Part shown: positions 24,633 to 33,880 of the stretch, one piece after another
Position numbering within the stretch: the stretch's first letter is position 1
Layout of the letters: every line of letters starts with the position of its first letter
Assembly (NCBI GenBank): GCA_013619105.1
Contig: JABXKU010000005.1
Coordinates: forward strand, 1 to 64,000
From: Desulfuromonadales bacterium
GTDB taxonomy: Bacteria; Desulfobacterota; Desulfuromonadia; Desulfuromonadales; Syntrophotaleaceae
Direction: 5' to 3'
DNA length: 64,000 nt
Made by a program: the position numbers and the translations under genes
Notes under the pieces: generated by a model
Seen by the model: only the letters and a program-made list of their open reading frames with translations
What the model was told of the DNA's origin: nothing
Database searches by the model: none

Positions 24633-25388
24633 CTACCTAAACATTATCTGCAGACCCAAAAATGGGCCCGACAGGGTTTGCTCAAGTTTGCTAACAGTGG
24701 CATCTCTGTCCTCATATTCCCAAGACCAGACGCGGTAACCACCGGAGAGGGCAAACATCTCATTAATATGATAAACAAGGTTTGCAGACACATCGTAATG
24801 AGACTCAGACCCGACACCAAAACCACCAACCTTGACAGTTGCTCCCAGGCCAAACTTTTTGTTAAACCCATGGTATCCACGCAAACCAATCATTGGGTCA
24901 GTAAAATTTACATCACGATCAACGGTTATATCCCCAAGAGTCGTTGAGTTGATATCAGCCTCCAGATCTATTTTGACATAGTAAATGCCGGCCATCACGT
25001 CAAAAGCCGAAAGACCCTGCTGATAAACCCTGTAACCAAGCATCGGATTCAACCCTGTTTCGGATGAAACGATTTTTGCACCATTGGTAGAAGAACCTTT
25101 CGTAGTTTCAATTTCCTGGAAGAATCCGGTAAAATTCAGGAAGAAGCGCCCTTTACCTATTTCGATTTCACCGCCAAGGAGAGTTTCGGTCTCATCCATG
25201 ATGTCAGAGAGATCTGCTTCTGTGTCAAAGTCCCTTCCACCCGCAGTACCCTCTATATCAGCCGTATAGGGGAAATATCCAAGGCGAAGAGCGGTATAAA
25301 AGCCATCGTTTTCACCTGCAACAGATAAATTACAAAAAACAAGAGAAACAACAGTTAAAAAGACCAGAAAACCGCTTATCCGCTTCAT
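24633..25388 (-). CDS. Outer-membrane beta-barrel protein
   Basis: This 251-residue protein has a signal peptide (VFLTVVSLVFCNLSVAG) and about eight predicted amphipathic strands, with Gly/aromatic-rich stretches such as NPMLGYRVYQQGL, PMIGLRGYHGF and ALSGGYRVWSWEYED, and the C-terminal LGLQIMFR. It resembles OmpA/OmpW-size barrels but shows no family-specific motif that I can name. It has its own terminator and is followed by the second barrel gene 232 bp further on. Confidence 0.72.
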   Translation of the reverse strand: MKRISGFLVFLTVVSLVFCNLSVAGENDGFYTALRLGYFPYTADIEGTAGGRDFDTEADLSDIMDETETLLGGEIEIGKGRFFLNFTGFFQEIETTKGSSTNGAKIVSSETGLNPMLGYRVYQQGLSAFDVMAGIYYVKIDLEADINSTTLGDITVDRDVNFTDPMIGLRGYHGFNKKFGLGATVKVGGFGVGSESHYDVSANLVYHINEMFALSGGYRVWSWEYEDRDATVSKLEQTLSGPFLGLQIMFR

Positions 25389-25764
25389 TTAAAATCTCCT
25401 TTTATTAACAAAATTGTGCACCGTTGCTAAAAACCAAAAACGATTGATAAAACTATAAAACATTAAAACCTGAATGCAATCGAGGCTGAATTTTGAGAGT
25501 AGCATCTGGGACGTTGTTTATTAGTTGACTACCGCGGCAGATTCTGATTGCAAAATGGTAAGCAGCGTCTACCAACCTACAAGTGGTGCAAGGGCAAGAG
25601 AGACAGCCAAGGTCCGACCAATGATAGTTAAGCGAACAATTATTTCTTTGAACAATCCCATAAACCATCAAAAAAATTAATAGATTCACAAGATAATGTG
25701 GCGGATTGATCGTGCAGCGTTCGATAGGGGCTATCCATTACGCTGAGTCAGCAGTTGCACAAAC

Positions 25765-25812
25765 AACAACGCCCCTCTGTAAATAACCAGAGGGGCGTTG
25801 TTCTGTTTTAGT
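25765..25812 (+). terminator. Strong terminator-like hairpin
   Basis: AACAACGCCCCTCTG and CAGAGGGGCGTTGTT form a 15-bp perfect stem with an eight-base loop, followed by CTGTTTTAG. No plus-strand gene is visible upstream, so it may serve an unrecognised transcript or act on both strands. Confidence 0.75.
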
Positions 25813-25835
25813 TGGAGAACCGAAGCCAGATATAA

Positions 25836-25878
25836 AAAGGGGTCCCGATCAGATGATCGGGACCCCTTTAATTATTTT
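25836..25878 (-). terminator. Terminator downstream of tRNA-Gly
   Basis: AAAGGGGTCCCGATC and GATCGGGACCCCTTT form a 15-bp stem with a three- to four-base loop. A-rich sequence on the left gives T's in the tRNA direction, and ATTATTTTT follows on the plus strand, so it can work both ways. Confidence 0.8.
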
Positions 25879-25953
25879 TGGAGCGGGAAACGAGATTCGA
25901 ACTCGCGACCTCAACCTTGGGAAGGTTGCACTCTACCACTGAGTTATTCCCGC
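25879..25953 (-). tRNA. tRNA-Gly (anticodon CCC)
   Basis: The reverse complement folds as a complete cloverleaf: acceptor GCGGGAA/TTCCCGC, D stem ACTC/GAGT, anticodon stem CAACC/GGTTG around TTCCCAA (CCC at 34-36), T arm with TTCGAAT, discriminator T and an encoded CCA. Confidence 0.96.
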
Positions 25954-25980
25954 CAATTAAGAGAGCGATTATAGAGACCG

Positions 25981-27324
25981 CTAGGTTTCTTTGTCAATCG
26001 TTTTTTCTACTGCTTTCTGCCAATTGTTCAATACAAAATATTCGGCCTCTTCCAGATTTATCACCCGCCCGGCAATTTCTTCCTGGCGCAGCAGGGCGAG
26101 GCAGCGTCCGACGGCGGGCCCCCGTAGCGGTAATGTCTTTTGCAGCCAGCCTCCGGTCAACAGACCAGGCACCTTACCCTGAACCCGATAGCTATTCAGG
26201 TCCTGTAGCACAGGGAGCAACAGACGGGCCGCCTCGGCAAAGGGGACCTCCAGTAGCGAGCCAAGACAGCAGACTGCCATGCGGGGGTGACTACCGAGGT
26301 CTTCGGCCCACAACGCTCTGCTGCGGCCGACAGGCGGCAATTGTAGCAGCTGGTCAGCTTGCCGCTGTTCCAGATCGACTAAACAGCTGATTGCTTGTTG
26401 AACAGCACGGCTGCAATGTAGATTTTGCAATATACAGCGAACGTCGCTAAATTTCTGTCCAGAAAACCAGGCAGCTAGTTTGAAGGCTACAGCGCGAGTG
26501 ATCCCCTGCTCTAACTCTTGAGCAAAGTATTCGCTTAGAGAACCGCTCTCATCGGCCTGACAAAGAAAACTGAGCCAGGCTTCAGCATGGTCAAGCCGCG
26601 CCAACCCTATATCGGTGACTCCCGATTTGGCTGCCGAGCCAAACAATAACTCTAGAAGCTTGAGTTCCTGTAACCACATCAGGCTGCGTCGTGCAGGCGA
26701 AACGGCTAGCATGGAAGCTAATTCATTGCGCATGCGTTCGGGGGCTATTCGGTTGAGGCTGGGGGCGGCATGCCGCATGGAAGTAAGGGTGCTCGGCTCA
26801 ATACTGAGATCGAGACAGATGGCGTGGCGTATCCCCTTTAGAACCCGCAAGGGATCATCAAGCAATACTTCGGATGAACAACAACGTAATCTACGGCGCT
26901 GTAAATCCTTTTGACCGTCTAGGGGATCGAAGAGAGGACCGAGCCCGGAACCGGGCTCTATCGCCATAGCCATGGCGTTAATGGTAAAATCACGCCCCTG
27001 AAGATCGCCTTCAAGGCTATCGGCACGAAAGGGAGAAAAGTCGCAGGAGAATCGATCACCCCCCTGCCCTGCCACTACCCGGCTCTGGCGGCGCTGTTTA
27101 TCTAGCATGAACCAACTACCGCCAAGCTCGGCGGCAAAGGCTTTTGCAAGATCTGTAGGATCGCCCACAGTCGCAAAATCAAAGTCGTCACTGCAGCGAT
27201 TTAACAGGGCATCTCGAACCGCACCACCGACCAGAAAACAGTCGTTGCTGACCTGAACTAATCCGCTCAGAGAAGCTAAAATCCCCTTACGATTCAGGTT
27301 TAGTTCAAGCTCTTGGAGTCCCAT
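25981..27324 (-). CDS. CCA-adding enzyme / poly(A) polymerase-family tRNA nucleotidyltransferase
   Basis: This class II nucleotidyltransferase (447 residues from ATG 27324) has the signature GGAVRDALLNR and the catalytic aspartates in DDFDFATVGD near residue 45. DFTINAMAM and DDPLRVLKGIRHA blocks follow, then a helical C-terminal body. It adds or repairs the tRNA CCA end. CCA- and A-adding subtypes cannot be separated safely here. The frame is open 19 codons further upstream, but AAGG five bases before the chosen ATG and the normal N-terminal length favour 27324. It sits 27 bp beyond the tRNA-Gly gene. Confidence 0.9.
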   Translation of the reverse strand: MGLQELELNLNRKGILASLSGLVQVSNDCFLVGGAVRDALLNRCSDDFDFATVGDPTDLAKAFAAELGGSWFMLDKQRRQSRVVAGQGGDRFSCDFSPFRADSLEGDLQGRDFTINAMAMAIEPGSGLGPLFDPLDGQKDLQRRRLRCCSSEVLLDDPLRVLKGIRHAICLDLSIEPSTLTSMRHAAPSLNRIAPERMRNELASMLAVSPARRSLMWLQELKLLELLFGSAAKSGVTDIGLARLDHAEAWLSFLCQADESGSLSEYFAQELEQGITRAVAFKLAAWFSGQKFSDVRCILQNLHCSRAVQQAISCLVDLEQRQADQLLQLPPVGRSRALWAEDLGSHPRMAVCCLGSLLEVPFAEAARLLLPVLQDLNSYRVQGKVPGLLTGGWLQKTLPLRGPAVGRCLALLRQEEIAGRVINLEEAEYFVLNNWQKAVEKTIDKET

Positions 27325-27507
27325 GGCGACCTTCGCTGGGCGAGGGAATAAAGCTCTTTCCCAAAGCCCGAAAATTGACAACCAGACTCAACTTTTTGCA
27401 GGTAATGGGCAGAAAGGATCAGAGCCAACGGCTACAATGACTATAACAGCTGCCATATCAGACAAGGAGAGTCTTTTATGGTCCTGCCTTCATTGCCTAA
27501 GCTAACC

Positions 27508-28812
27508 TCAGGTCAAGTCGCAGACCGCCTGATAGATCAATTCAAAGAGTTCAGCAATGTCATTTTCTTCAATACAAGAAAAGGCGATACGCAGGTCGGT
27601 GCTGTTGATGGCGATGGTGCCGACTCCATAGTTATCGAGCAAATGCAATCGTAATTGCTCGGCCTCTACAGACTTGAGGCGCAGACACATGAAGTAGCCG
27701 GAGTTGAAGGGGTAGTATTCCCAAACTTGGTCGTATTTATCGTTATCAAGAACCTCTTTGGTGCGAACGGCCCGCGCCTTGAGAATCTCAAACTTCTCCT
27801 GCTTTTGCAGCAGAAACTGAGGCGAACGCAGCGCTTCGATGACAAAGGTCTGGGAAGGATGGGAACAGGTGGAAATAGTGCCGCGAATAATTCCTAGGGT
27901 CTTTTTACTCAGGGAGTCGAGTACAGCGGGACACCCGTCAGCAGAACCGTCGGCAAAAGTGATGAAGCCGGTACGAAAGCCCCAGGCGAACTCTTCTTTG
28001 GTCGCCCCATCGAGCTTGATCGTCAAAAGGTTTGGGTGACGATTGGCCAGACGGCCGAATAAAGATTCTTTGATTGAATCCTCGTAAAACAAACCGAAAT
28101 AGGCATCGTCGGTAACGGCAACGATGGCACAACCGGCAGCGGCCTGCTCTACCAGCGCCTCAACCAGCGCCTCACCTTCAGCCTCGGTGGGGGTGTAACC
28201 GCTCGGATTATTCGGAAAGTTGAGCAGCACCACGGCCTTGCCCTGTTCGGCGGCCACCTCTTGCAAGGCCTCCTTGAAGGCGACCACATTGAAACCGCCC
28301 TCGGCGTTGAAGGTCGAATAGGTTTTAATACGACAACCACGGCGAGTGGTAAAGGTTAGCTTGTAATTGCCCCAGAGCTTATCGGGCAGAATCACCGTAT
28401 CGCCAGCTTCGGTGAAGAGATCGGCCACAATGGACAGACCGTGGGTCAGAGCACTGGTAACGATAGGCTCGCTGAAAACCTTACCCTGCAGGGAAGGGTT
28501 TTCACGGAGCATCTTTTCTCGCCATAGCGAACGCAACTCAGGCTTGCCGGCTGGCGGAGCGTAAGGATAGATGTCGGCAGGATCGTAGGCCGCAAGTTTT
28601 TCATGCATGCAGCCGAGATGCATGGGAGCCCCACCCTCGGTGGCAATGCCTATGGTGGCATTAAACCGGTGGGCTTTGGTCTTTGCCTCGGCAGATTGGC
28701 TGAGAATACCCTTGGGAAAGAAGAGTTCTCTTCCTAGCTCGGATAACATCCGCAGCACAGCTGGGTTATGTTGCGCAATACCATCGTTTAACGCACTGGC
28801 CAAAGGATTCAA
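27508..28812 (-). CDS. PLP-dependent class I/II aminotransferase
   Basis: This fold-type I aminotransferase is 434 residues from a TTG at 28812 preceded by GGGAGA. The PLP-binding elements visible are NFPNNPSGYTP (about 212), the VTDDAYFGLF segment (about 243) and the lysine region IKLDGATKEEFAWGFRTGF (about 280). The sequence allows transamination, but the amino acid specificity is not evident. The frame continues to 28902, but that extension would place the start inside what looks like the promoter, so I prefer the TTG start. It is a monocistronic unit. Confidence 0.82.
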   Translation of the reverse strand: MNPLASALNDGIAQHNPAVLRMLSELGRELFFPKGILSQSAEAKTKAHRFNATIGIATEGGAPMHLGCMHEKLAAYDPADIYPYAPPAGKPELRSLWREKMLRENPSLQGKVFSEPIVTSALTHGLSIVADLFTEAGDTVILPDKLWGNYKLTFTTRRGCRIKTYSTFNAEGGFNVVAFKEALQEVAAEQGKAVVLLNFPNNPSGYTPTEAEGEALVEALVEQAAAGCAIVAVTDDAYFGLFYEDSIKESLFGRLANRHPNLLTIKLDGATKEEFAWGFRTGFITFADGSADGCPAVLDSLSKKTLGIIRGTISTCSHPSQTFVIEALRSPQFLLQKQEKFEILKARAVRTKEVLDNDKYDQVWEYYPFNSGYFMCLRLKSVEAEQLRLHLLDNYGVGTIAINSTDLRIAFSCIEENDIAELFELIYQAVCDLT

Positions 28813-28872
28813 AACGAATCTCCCGGATTGAAAATAGTCGGCTGCCCACAACTTGTGAGTGAAATTTGGCGC

Positions 28873-28902
28873 ATTAAAGCAACATTTTGGAAGCCTTGTC
28901 AA
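28873..28902 (-). promoter_or_regulatory. Candidate sigma-70 promoter of the aminotransferase gene
   Basis: On the minus strand TTGACA (28902-28897) and TTTAAT (28878-28873) are separated by 18 bases. The position, 60 bases before the chosen TTG start, argues against a start codon at 28902. Confidence 0.55.
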
Positions 28903-28926
28903 CGGAAAACCATACCGTAGTCAAAG

Positions 28927-29025
28927 TCATTTGGAGGCGCCGCGCTTAACCAGAAAAAGTATCGTCACAATCACTCCGGAAACCAGTAACGTAAAGAGCA
29001 GATCTCCTGCCGTAAACTCGCTCAT
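28927..29025 (-). CDS. Small single-pass membrane protein of 32 residues
   Basis: The ATG at 29025 has GGGAG ten bases upstream. The product starts MSEFTAGDLLFTLLVSGVIV and ends in a basic tail (LVKRGASK), so one hydrophobic helix (about 8-25) is flanked by an acidic N-terminus and a basic C-terminus, as in genuine small membrane proteins. It is separate from the aminotransferase transcription unit. I recognise no family; the Shine-Dalgarno and topology are the only support. Confidence 0.5.
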   Translation of the reverse strand: MSEFTAGDLLFTLLVSGVIVTILFLVKRGASK

Positions 29026-29125
29026 ATCGGATCTTCTCCCACCTAATGGATGGCTGCACCGCTAATTATATTACCAACTCTATTTTGTACACGGCAATAG
29101 CCCAAAATGCAACCACTGGCCAAAG

Positions 29126-29157
29126 ACAAAAAAAAAGTGGAGCTTACGCTCCACTTA
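29126..29157 (-). terminator. Terminator downstream of tRNA-Gln
   Basis: AAGTGGAGC and GCTCCACTT pair around TTAC. A run of A's on the left gives a long T-tract in the tRNA direction. Confidence 0.85.
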
Positions 29158-29248
29158 GTGTCGCCCCTCAGGACAACGAAAACTCTACCCGTCCTTAAAG
29201 GACTGCCAGGCTTTATATAGTTAATGCAGCGATAAACTGCATTGATTA

Positions 29249-29323
29249 TGGCTGGGGCGACAGGGATCGAACCTGTGAATGCCGGAATCAAAATCCGGTG
29301 CCTTACCGCTTGGCGACGCCCCA
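29249..29323 (-). tRNA. tRNA-Gln (anticodon TTG)
   Basis: The reverse complement gives acceptor TGGGGCG/CGCCCCA, D stem GCC/GGC, anticodon stem CCGGA/TCCGG around TTTTGAT, T arm ACAGG-TTCGATC-CCTGT, discriminator G and an encoded CCA. Confidence 0.96.
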
Positions 29324-29458
29324 AAAAACGAATGCATCTTCTACCAATCCAAACGAGAATTGTCAATAAATATTTTGAGCATCCGACTCATAGGAGTCCG
29401 TTATGGTCAGCGCACCTTGGGATTGCCCATTTAAGGGTCATGAATCTAAGGCTCCCCC

Positions 29459-32101
29459 CTACCCTAATATTTTGGTGACTATTTCAGTCAGATCCCGAGA
29501 CAGGCTTGGTGCGGCGACAATTCGTTGCAACTGCTGCTGCATATGCTTGCTGCGACCTTTTTCATAACGGCGCCAGGAACTGAAACCTCCGGCTAAGAAA
29601 CCGGCCAGTTGCGGGTTAACGGGATCGAGCGCCAGGATCTGCTCAGCGATCAAATCATAGCCGCTGCCATCCGCAGCATGGAACCGCAACTGATTAGCAC
29701 GACTGAAGGTGCCTAGTAGCGCCCGGACGCGATTAGGATTGCGCGGCTGATAGGCAGCATGACCCATAAGCTCTCGGACAACCTGCAAGGTATCTGAGCG
29801 TTGCGAACGCGCCTGGAGTGCAAACCATTTATCGAGCACTAAAGGATCATTGGCCGCCCGAGTATAAAAATCGTCAAGCCATTGTTGTCGAAGTGATCCT
29901 GAATCATCACTCAGCAAAGCCAGGGCAGCGATACGATCGGTCATGTTGTTCGCGGACCGATAACTGTCGCTGACCAACGCACAAGTCTCCTCAGTATCCG
30001 CCGCATATAGATAATATAGGCAGCGATTTTTCAAGCTTCGTTGACCCACCGCCTCGGGCTCTACGCTGTATGGCCCAACATTCTCACAAGCTGTCCAGAC
30101 TGCCTGAAGGGGCTTTTGCAGAGTGATGGCCAGATGTTGGCGAACCCGTTCCCTGGCAACATGGATTCCCTCGACATCAATTTCTTGCATTTGTTGCCCC
30201 AGATAGAGCTCACTGGGCAGTTCCAGCAGCTTTGCTGCTAGGCCAGGATCGAGGCTGTCGTCCTGAAGTATGGCGGCGAAACCTTCGGTCAGCAAGTTCA
30301 GATCCCTTGCGGTTTCCTTCCCTTTCTGCTGTTTCACCTCTTGAAAAATGATTCGTTCTACCAAACTTTGACCCGCATTCCAGCGATTGAAAGGGTCACT
30401 GTCGTGCCCCAATAAAAAAGCCAATGCATCGGATGACTCATCGCTTACCACACTCACAGGAGCTGAAAATTGACGGAACAGGGAGACCCTTGGCGGCTGA
30501 GGCACATTAACGAAACAGAGTGTTTCTTTCTGCTGCCGTAAATGCAGGACCATCTCTTCCTTACCTGTTTCCACTTGGGCATCAGATAACTGGAGTGGTA
30601 GAGGCCGCCCCTTGGCATTGAGCAGGCTGAGCCTGCAAGGGATATGTAGCGGCTGTTTTGTGGGTTGCCCTGGGGTCGCGGGGCAGTGTTGTTCGAAGGT
30701 AAGTTCCAGGCTCTGCTTAGCGGCAGAATACGCGCTGGTTACGGTAACCTGAGGCGTACCCGCCTGACGATACCAAAGCTGAAACTGTTGCAGATCAAGA
30801 TTGCTGTTTTCAGCCATGGCCGTCAAAAAATTCTCAACGGTAGCCGCCTGCCCATCATGGCGCTGTAAATAGCACTGAACGCCCTGAACAAACTCAGCAG
30901 GCCCGAGCATGGTCTGAAGCATACGGACCAGTTCTGCGCCCTTGTTGTAGACCGTGGCCGTATAGAAATTATTGATCTCTTGGTAATGCTCGGGGCGTAC
31001 CGCATGGGCCAACGGTCCGGCATCTTCAGCAAACTGATGGGTCCGCAATACGCAAACATCCTCAATGCGCTTAACGGCACGGGATACCTGGTCGGCAGAA
31101 AAATGTTGATCGCGAAAGACCGTCAACCCCTCTTTGAGACTGAGTTGAAACCAGTCCCTACAAGTCACTCTATTGCCGGTCCAGTTGTGAAAGTATTCGT
31201 GGGCGATGACCTCTTCTATGGCTTGAAAATCGGCGTCGGTGGCGGTTTCTGGGTGCGCCAGCACATATTTAGAGTTGAAGATATTCAACCCTTTATTTTC
31301 CATAGCCCCCATGTTGAAATCATCCACCGCTACGATCATGAAAATATCCAGATCATATTCCAGGCCGTAGGTCTCCTCATCCCAGCGCATGGCCTTTTTT
31401 AGAGCCTGCATAGCATGGTCACACTTGCCGAGGTTGTGTTTTTCAACGTAGATTTGCAGGGTCACTACCCGACCGGAACAGGTGGTGAAACGATCCTCAA
31501 CACAACCGAGATCGCCGCCGACCAATGCAAAAAGGTAACTGGGCTTGGCAAAGGGGTCCTGCCATGTCGCTGAATGACGACCATCGGCCAGAGTCTGTCG
31601 CTCTATACAGTTGCCATTGGACAGCAGCACCGGATAACGCTGACTATCCGCGACGATGGTCGTGGTGAAACGACTCATGACATCGGGCCGATCTGGAAAA
31701 TAGGTGATCTTGCGAAAACCTTCCGGCTCGCACTGAGTGCAAAAGATGTTTCCTGAGCGATAGAGTCCTTCCAGAGCGGTATTGTCCTGGGGCCGAAGGG
31801 TAACGGTCGTTTCAAGAAGAAAAACCTCTGGAACCTGGTGAATCGTGAGGTTTTCATCGTTGCAGACAAAATCACCTTTCTGTAACGGCAGTCCATCGAG
31901 GTGCAGTTGTTCGAGCTGCAGATTAACGCCATCGAGAACCAGCGGTTGTTCCTTAGCCACCCCTGGCTGACGCCGTAGGGCCAAGCGACTAACCACCTGA
32001 GTGTGTTCTTCCCCCAGTTCGAAACATAATTCGATGGAATCGACCTGATAAGCCGGCGACGCATAGTCTTTTAGATAGATTGTTTCTGCTCGCTTGGACA
32101 T
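29459..32101 (-). CDS. pepN: Aminopeptidase N (M1 family)
   Basis: This 880-residue M1 zinc metallopeptidase has the exopeptidase motif GAMENKG near residue 260 and the zinc site HEYFHNWTGNR near residue 295, with the third ligand glutamate in LKEGLTVFRDQ. The length equals that of E. coli PepN. It removes N-terminal residues from peptides in the cytoplasm. The ATG at 32101 (MSKRAETIYLKDY) is preceded by AGGAGG, better than the in-frame codon eight residues upstream. It is a single-gene unit. Confidence 0.96.
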   Translation of the reverse strand: MSKRAETIYLKDYASPAYQVDSIELCFELGEEHTQVVSRLALRRQPGVAKEQPLVLDGVNLQLEQLHLDGLPLQKGDFVCNDENLTIHQVPEVFLLETTVTLRPQDNTALEGLYRSGNIFCTQCEPEGFRKITYFPDRPDVMSRFTTTIVADSQRYPVLLSNGNCIERQTLADGRHSATWQDPFAKPSYLFALVGGDLGCVEDRFTTCSGRVVTLQIYVEKHNLGKCDHAMQALKKAMRWDEETYGLEYDLDIFMIVAVDDFNMGAMENKGLNIFNSKYVLAHPETATDADFQAIEEVIAHEYFHNWTGNRVTCRDWFQLSLKEGLTVFRDQHFSADQVSRAVKRIEDVCVLRTHQFAEDAGPLAHAVRPEHYQEINNFYTATVYNKGAELVRMLQTMLGPAEFVQGVQCYLQRHDGQAATVENFLTAMAENSNLDLQQFQLWYRQAGTPQVTVTSAYSAAKQSLELTFEQHCPATPGQPTKQPLHIPCRLSLLNAKGRPLPLQLSDAQVETGKEEMVLHLRQQKETLCFVNVPQPPRVSLFRQFSAPVSVVSDESSDALAFLLGHDSDPFNRWNAGQSLVERIIFQEVKQQKGKETARDLNLLTEGFAAILQDDSLDPGLAAKLLELPSELYLGQQMQEIDVEGIHVARERVRQHLAITLQKPLQAVWTACENVGPYSVEPEAVGQRSLKNRCLYYLYAADTEETCALVSDSYRSANNMTDRIAALALLSDDSGSLRQQWLDDFYTRAANDPLVLDKWFALQARSQRSDTLQVVRELMGHAAYQPRNPNRVRALLGTFSRANQLRFHAADGSGYDLIAEQILALDPVNPQLAGFLAGGFSSWRRYEKGRSKHMQQQLQRIVAAPSLSRDLTEIVTKILG

Positions 32102-32260
32102 TGATTGTTGCCTCCTGTCTGGCAAAACATCGAATCGTTAAAAACTAATCACCACGTGGGCGCAGCCGCCATAAGAAACCTACACGGTAGGCTTTTCTTT
32201 TTTCGATGAAAACGCCAACCCTAAGAAACCGGCAATGTTGAGCGCTCCGTTCCTTTGAAC

Positions 32261-32291
32261 AAAAACGCCCGGGAGATTAAACTCCCGGGCG
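32261..32291 (-). terminator. Terminator of gltX
   Basis: CGCCCGGGAG and CTCCCGGGCG form a 10-bp stem around a six-base loop 21 bases past the gltX stop, with AAAAA giving a T-tract in the gltX direction. Confidence 0.92.
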
Positions 32292-32312
32292 CTAGGCTTG
32301 TAAGCAACAATA

Positions 32313-33710
32313 TCAGGACAAACTTGCCGCGGCACGTTCTATCCGCGTCAGGGCCATATCCTTGCCCATGACCGCCATAACATGACAGATACTGGGGCTA
32401 ACCGTGTTGCCAGTTAGCGCCACTCGCAGAGGCTGGGCGATCTTACCAAACTTCAATCCGGTCGTTTCCATCACCTTGCCGAGGGCTTCTTCAATGGGTT
32501 CGGCCTGCCAGTCGTCGAGGGCTCCGAGCTGCTCCAAAGTGGAGGCAAAGACCACTTGCTGAGTTTCGGTGAGAAACTTGGCCGAGGCCTTGGGGTCGAA
32601 TTCGACCTCACTGCAATAGTAATAAGCGGCCTGTTCGGCCATCTCAACCATGGTCTTGCAGCGCTCCTGCAGGGTTTTCACCACCTCTGCGGTCAGCGGA
32701 CCACCATCACAGTTGACTCCCTGGACAGCCAGGTATTCTTTCAGCAAATCACCCAGACGTTGGGGATCGCCGTTTTTGATGTAATGTGCATTGAGCCACA
32801 AGAGTTTCTCCGGATTGAAAACCCCGGCCGAACGGCCCACATTGTCCAGGCTGAACTTCTCTATTAATTCATCCATGGAGAAGATTTCTTGGTCGCCAAA
32901 GGACCAGCCCAGACGAACCAAGTAATTAACCATCGCCTCGGGCAGGTAACCAAGATCCCGATAGGCCATCACCGAAGTGGCGCCATGCCGCTTAGATAGG
33001 CGCTTCTGATCGGCTCCAAGGATCATTGGCACATGGGCGAATTCGGGCACAGCATAGCCGAGAGCCTGGTAGAGCAAAATCTGCCGAGGCGTATTATTGA
33101 TGTGATCGTCACCTCGGATCACCAGGTTGATGTCCATTTCGGCATCGTCGATCACCACGACCAAATTATAGGTTGGTGTGCCGTCGGTACGCTGAACGAT
33201 CAGGTCATCCAGCTCCTCGTTTTGAAAGGTAATGGTGCCCTTGATGCGATCGTTAAAGCTGGTCGCTCCTTCTTGCGGCGCACGAAAGCGAACGACAAAG
33301 GGACTAGCTGCCGGAACATCTTGACGGATACGGCATGTGCCGTCGTATTTGGGTTTGCGTTTCTCCTGCTCGGCGAGCTTGCGCTTGGCGTCGAGCTCTT
33401 CTGCGGTACAGTAGCACCGATAGGCGTGCCCAGAAGCAAGCAACTGCTCTACCTTGGTCCGATACAGATCGAAACGTTGAGACTGATAGTAAGGTCCCTC
33501 ATCACAACTCAGGCCGAGCCAGCTCATAGCCTGCAAAATCGCATCGACCGACTCTTCAGTGGAGCGGGCAACATCGGTATCTTCAATGCGCAATACAAAG
33601 CAGCCCTTTTCTTTGCGGGCCAGCAGATAATTGAACAGTGCCGTGCGAGCACCGCCGATGTGCAAAAACCCTGTAGGACTGGGGGCAAAACGAACGCGCA
33701 GTTCAGACAT
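32313..33710 (-). CDS. gltX: Glutamyl-tRNA synthetase
   Basis: This 465-residue class I synthetase charges tRNA-Glu. The HIGH-type motif is in [17 protein letters not shown] (residue 10 onward), and the KMSKS-type motif is KRLSKRHG near residue 240. Length and the C-terminal helical anticodon-binding half are normal. Start ATG has GGAGTAAAGC immediately upstream. Some related organisms carry two GluRS paralogues; whether this one is discriminating cannot be told. Confidence 0.95.
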   Translation of the reverse strand: MSELRVRFAPSPTGFLHIGGARTALFNYLLARKEKGCFVLRIEDTDVARSTEESVDAILQAMSWLGLSCDEGPYYQSQRFDLYRTKVEQLLASGHAYRCYCTAEELDAKRKLAEQEKRKPKYDGTCRIRQDVPAASPFVVRFRAPQEGATSFNDRIKGTITFQNEELDDLIVQRTDGTPTYNLVVVIDDAEMDINLVIRGDDHINNTPRQILLYQALGYAVPEFAHVPMILGADQKRLSKRHGATSVMAYRDLGYLPEAMVNYLVRLGWSFGDQEIFSMDELIEKFSLDNVGRSAGVFNPEKLLWLNAHYIKNGDPQRLGDLLKEYLAVQGVNCDGGPLTAEVVKTLQERCKTMVEMAEQAAYYYCSEVEFDPKASAKFLTETQQVVFASTLEQLGALDDWQAEPIEEALGKVMETTGLKFGKIAQPLRVALTGNTVSPSICHVMAVMGKDMALTRIERAAASLS

Positions 33711-33820
33711 GCTTTACTCCTGGGAGAAGAAACGAAAGGGTTTATAAGACAGGGGCCGCCCTAGGGCGACCCCCTGGTTTATAATAGAATAAGCGGTTAT
33801 TGACAAGGCTTTTCGGCTGC

Positions 33821-33880
33821 CACGCAAGCGTGCAGATTGACGCCGAGATTGGGGGAAAGGGCCGTTTCCGGATAAAAACT
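33821..33880 (+). repeat. Dispersed palindromic repeat, copy B (right half only)
   Basis: The stretch from CACGCAAGCGTGCAGATTGA to GGCCGTTTCCGGATAAAAACT matches the right half of the other copies. The left half, including the central hairpin's first arm, is missing. Its last base is the first base of the stop-codon complement of amrB. Confidence 0.85.

Noticed and set aside
25878-26390. Plus-strand open frame beginning at the tRNA-Gly gene
   Set aside because: It reads antisense through the tRNA and the CCA-adding enzyme gene; the start is the reverse of the conserved T-arm, a frequent false gene.
33033-33764. Long plus-strand open frame within gltX
   Set aside because: It is wholly antisense to the conserved gltX coding sequence, and its amino acid content is that of a codon shadow.
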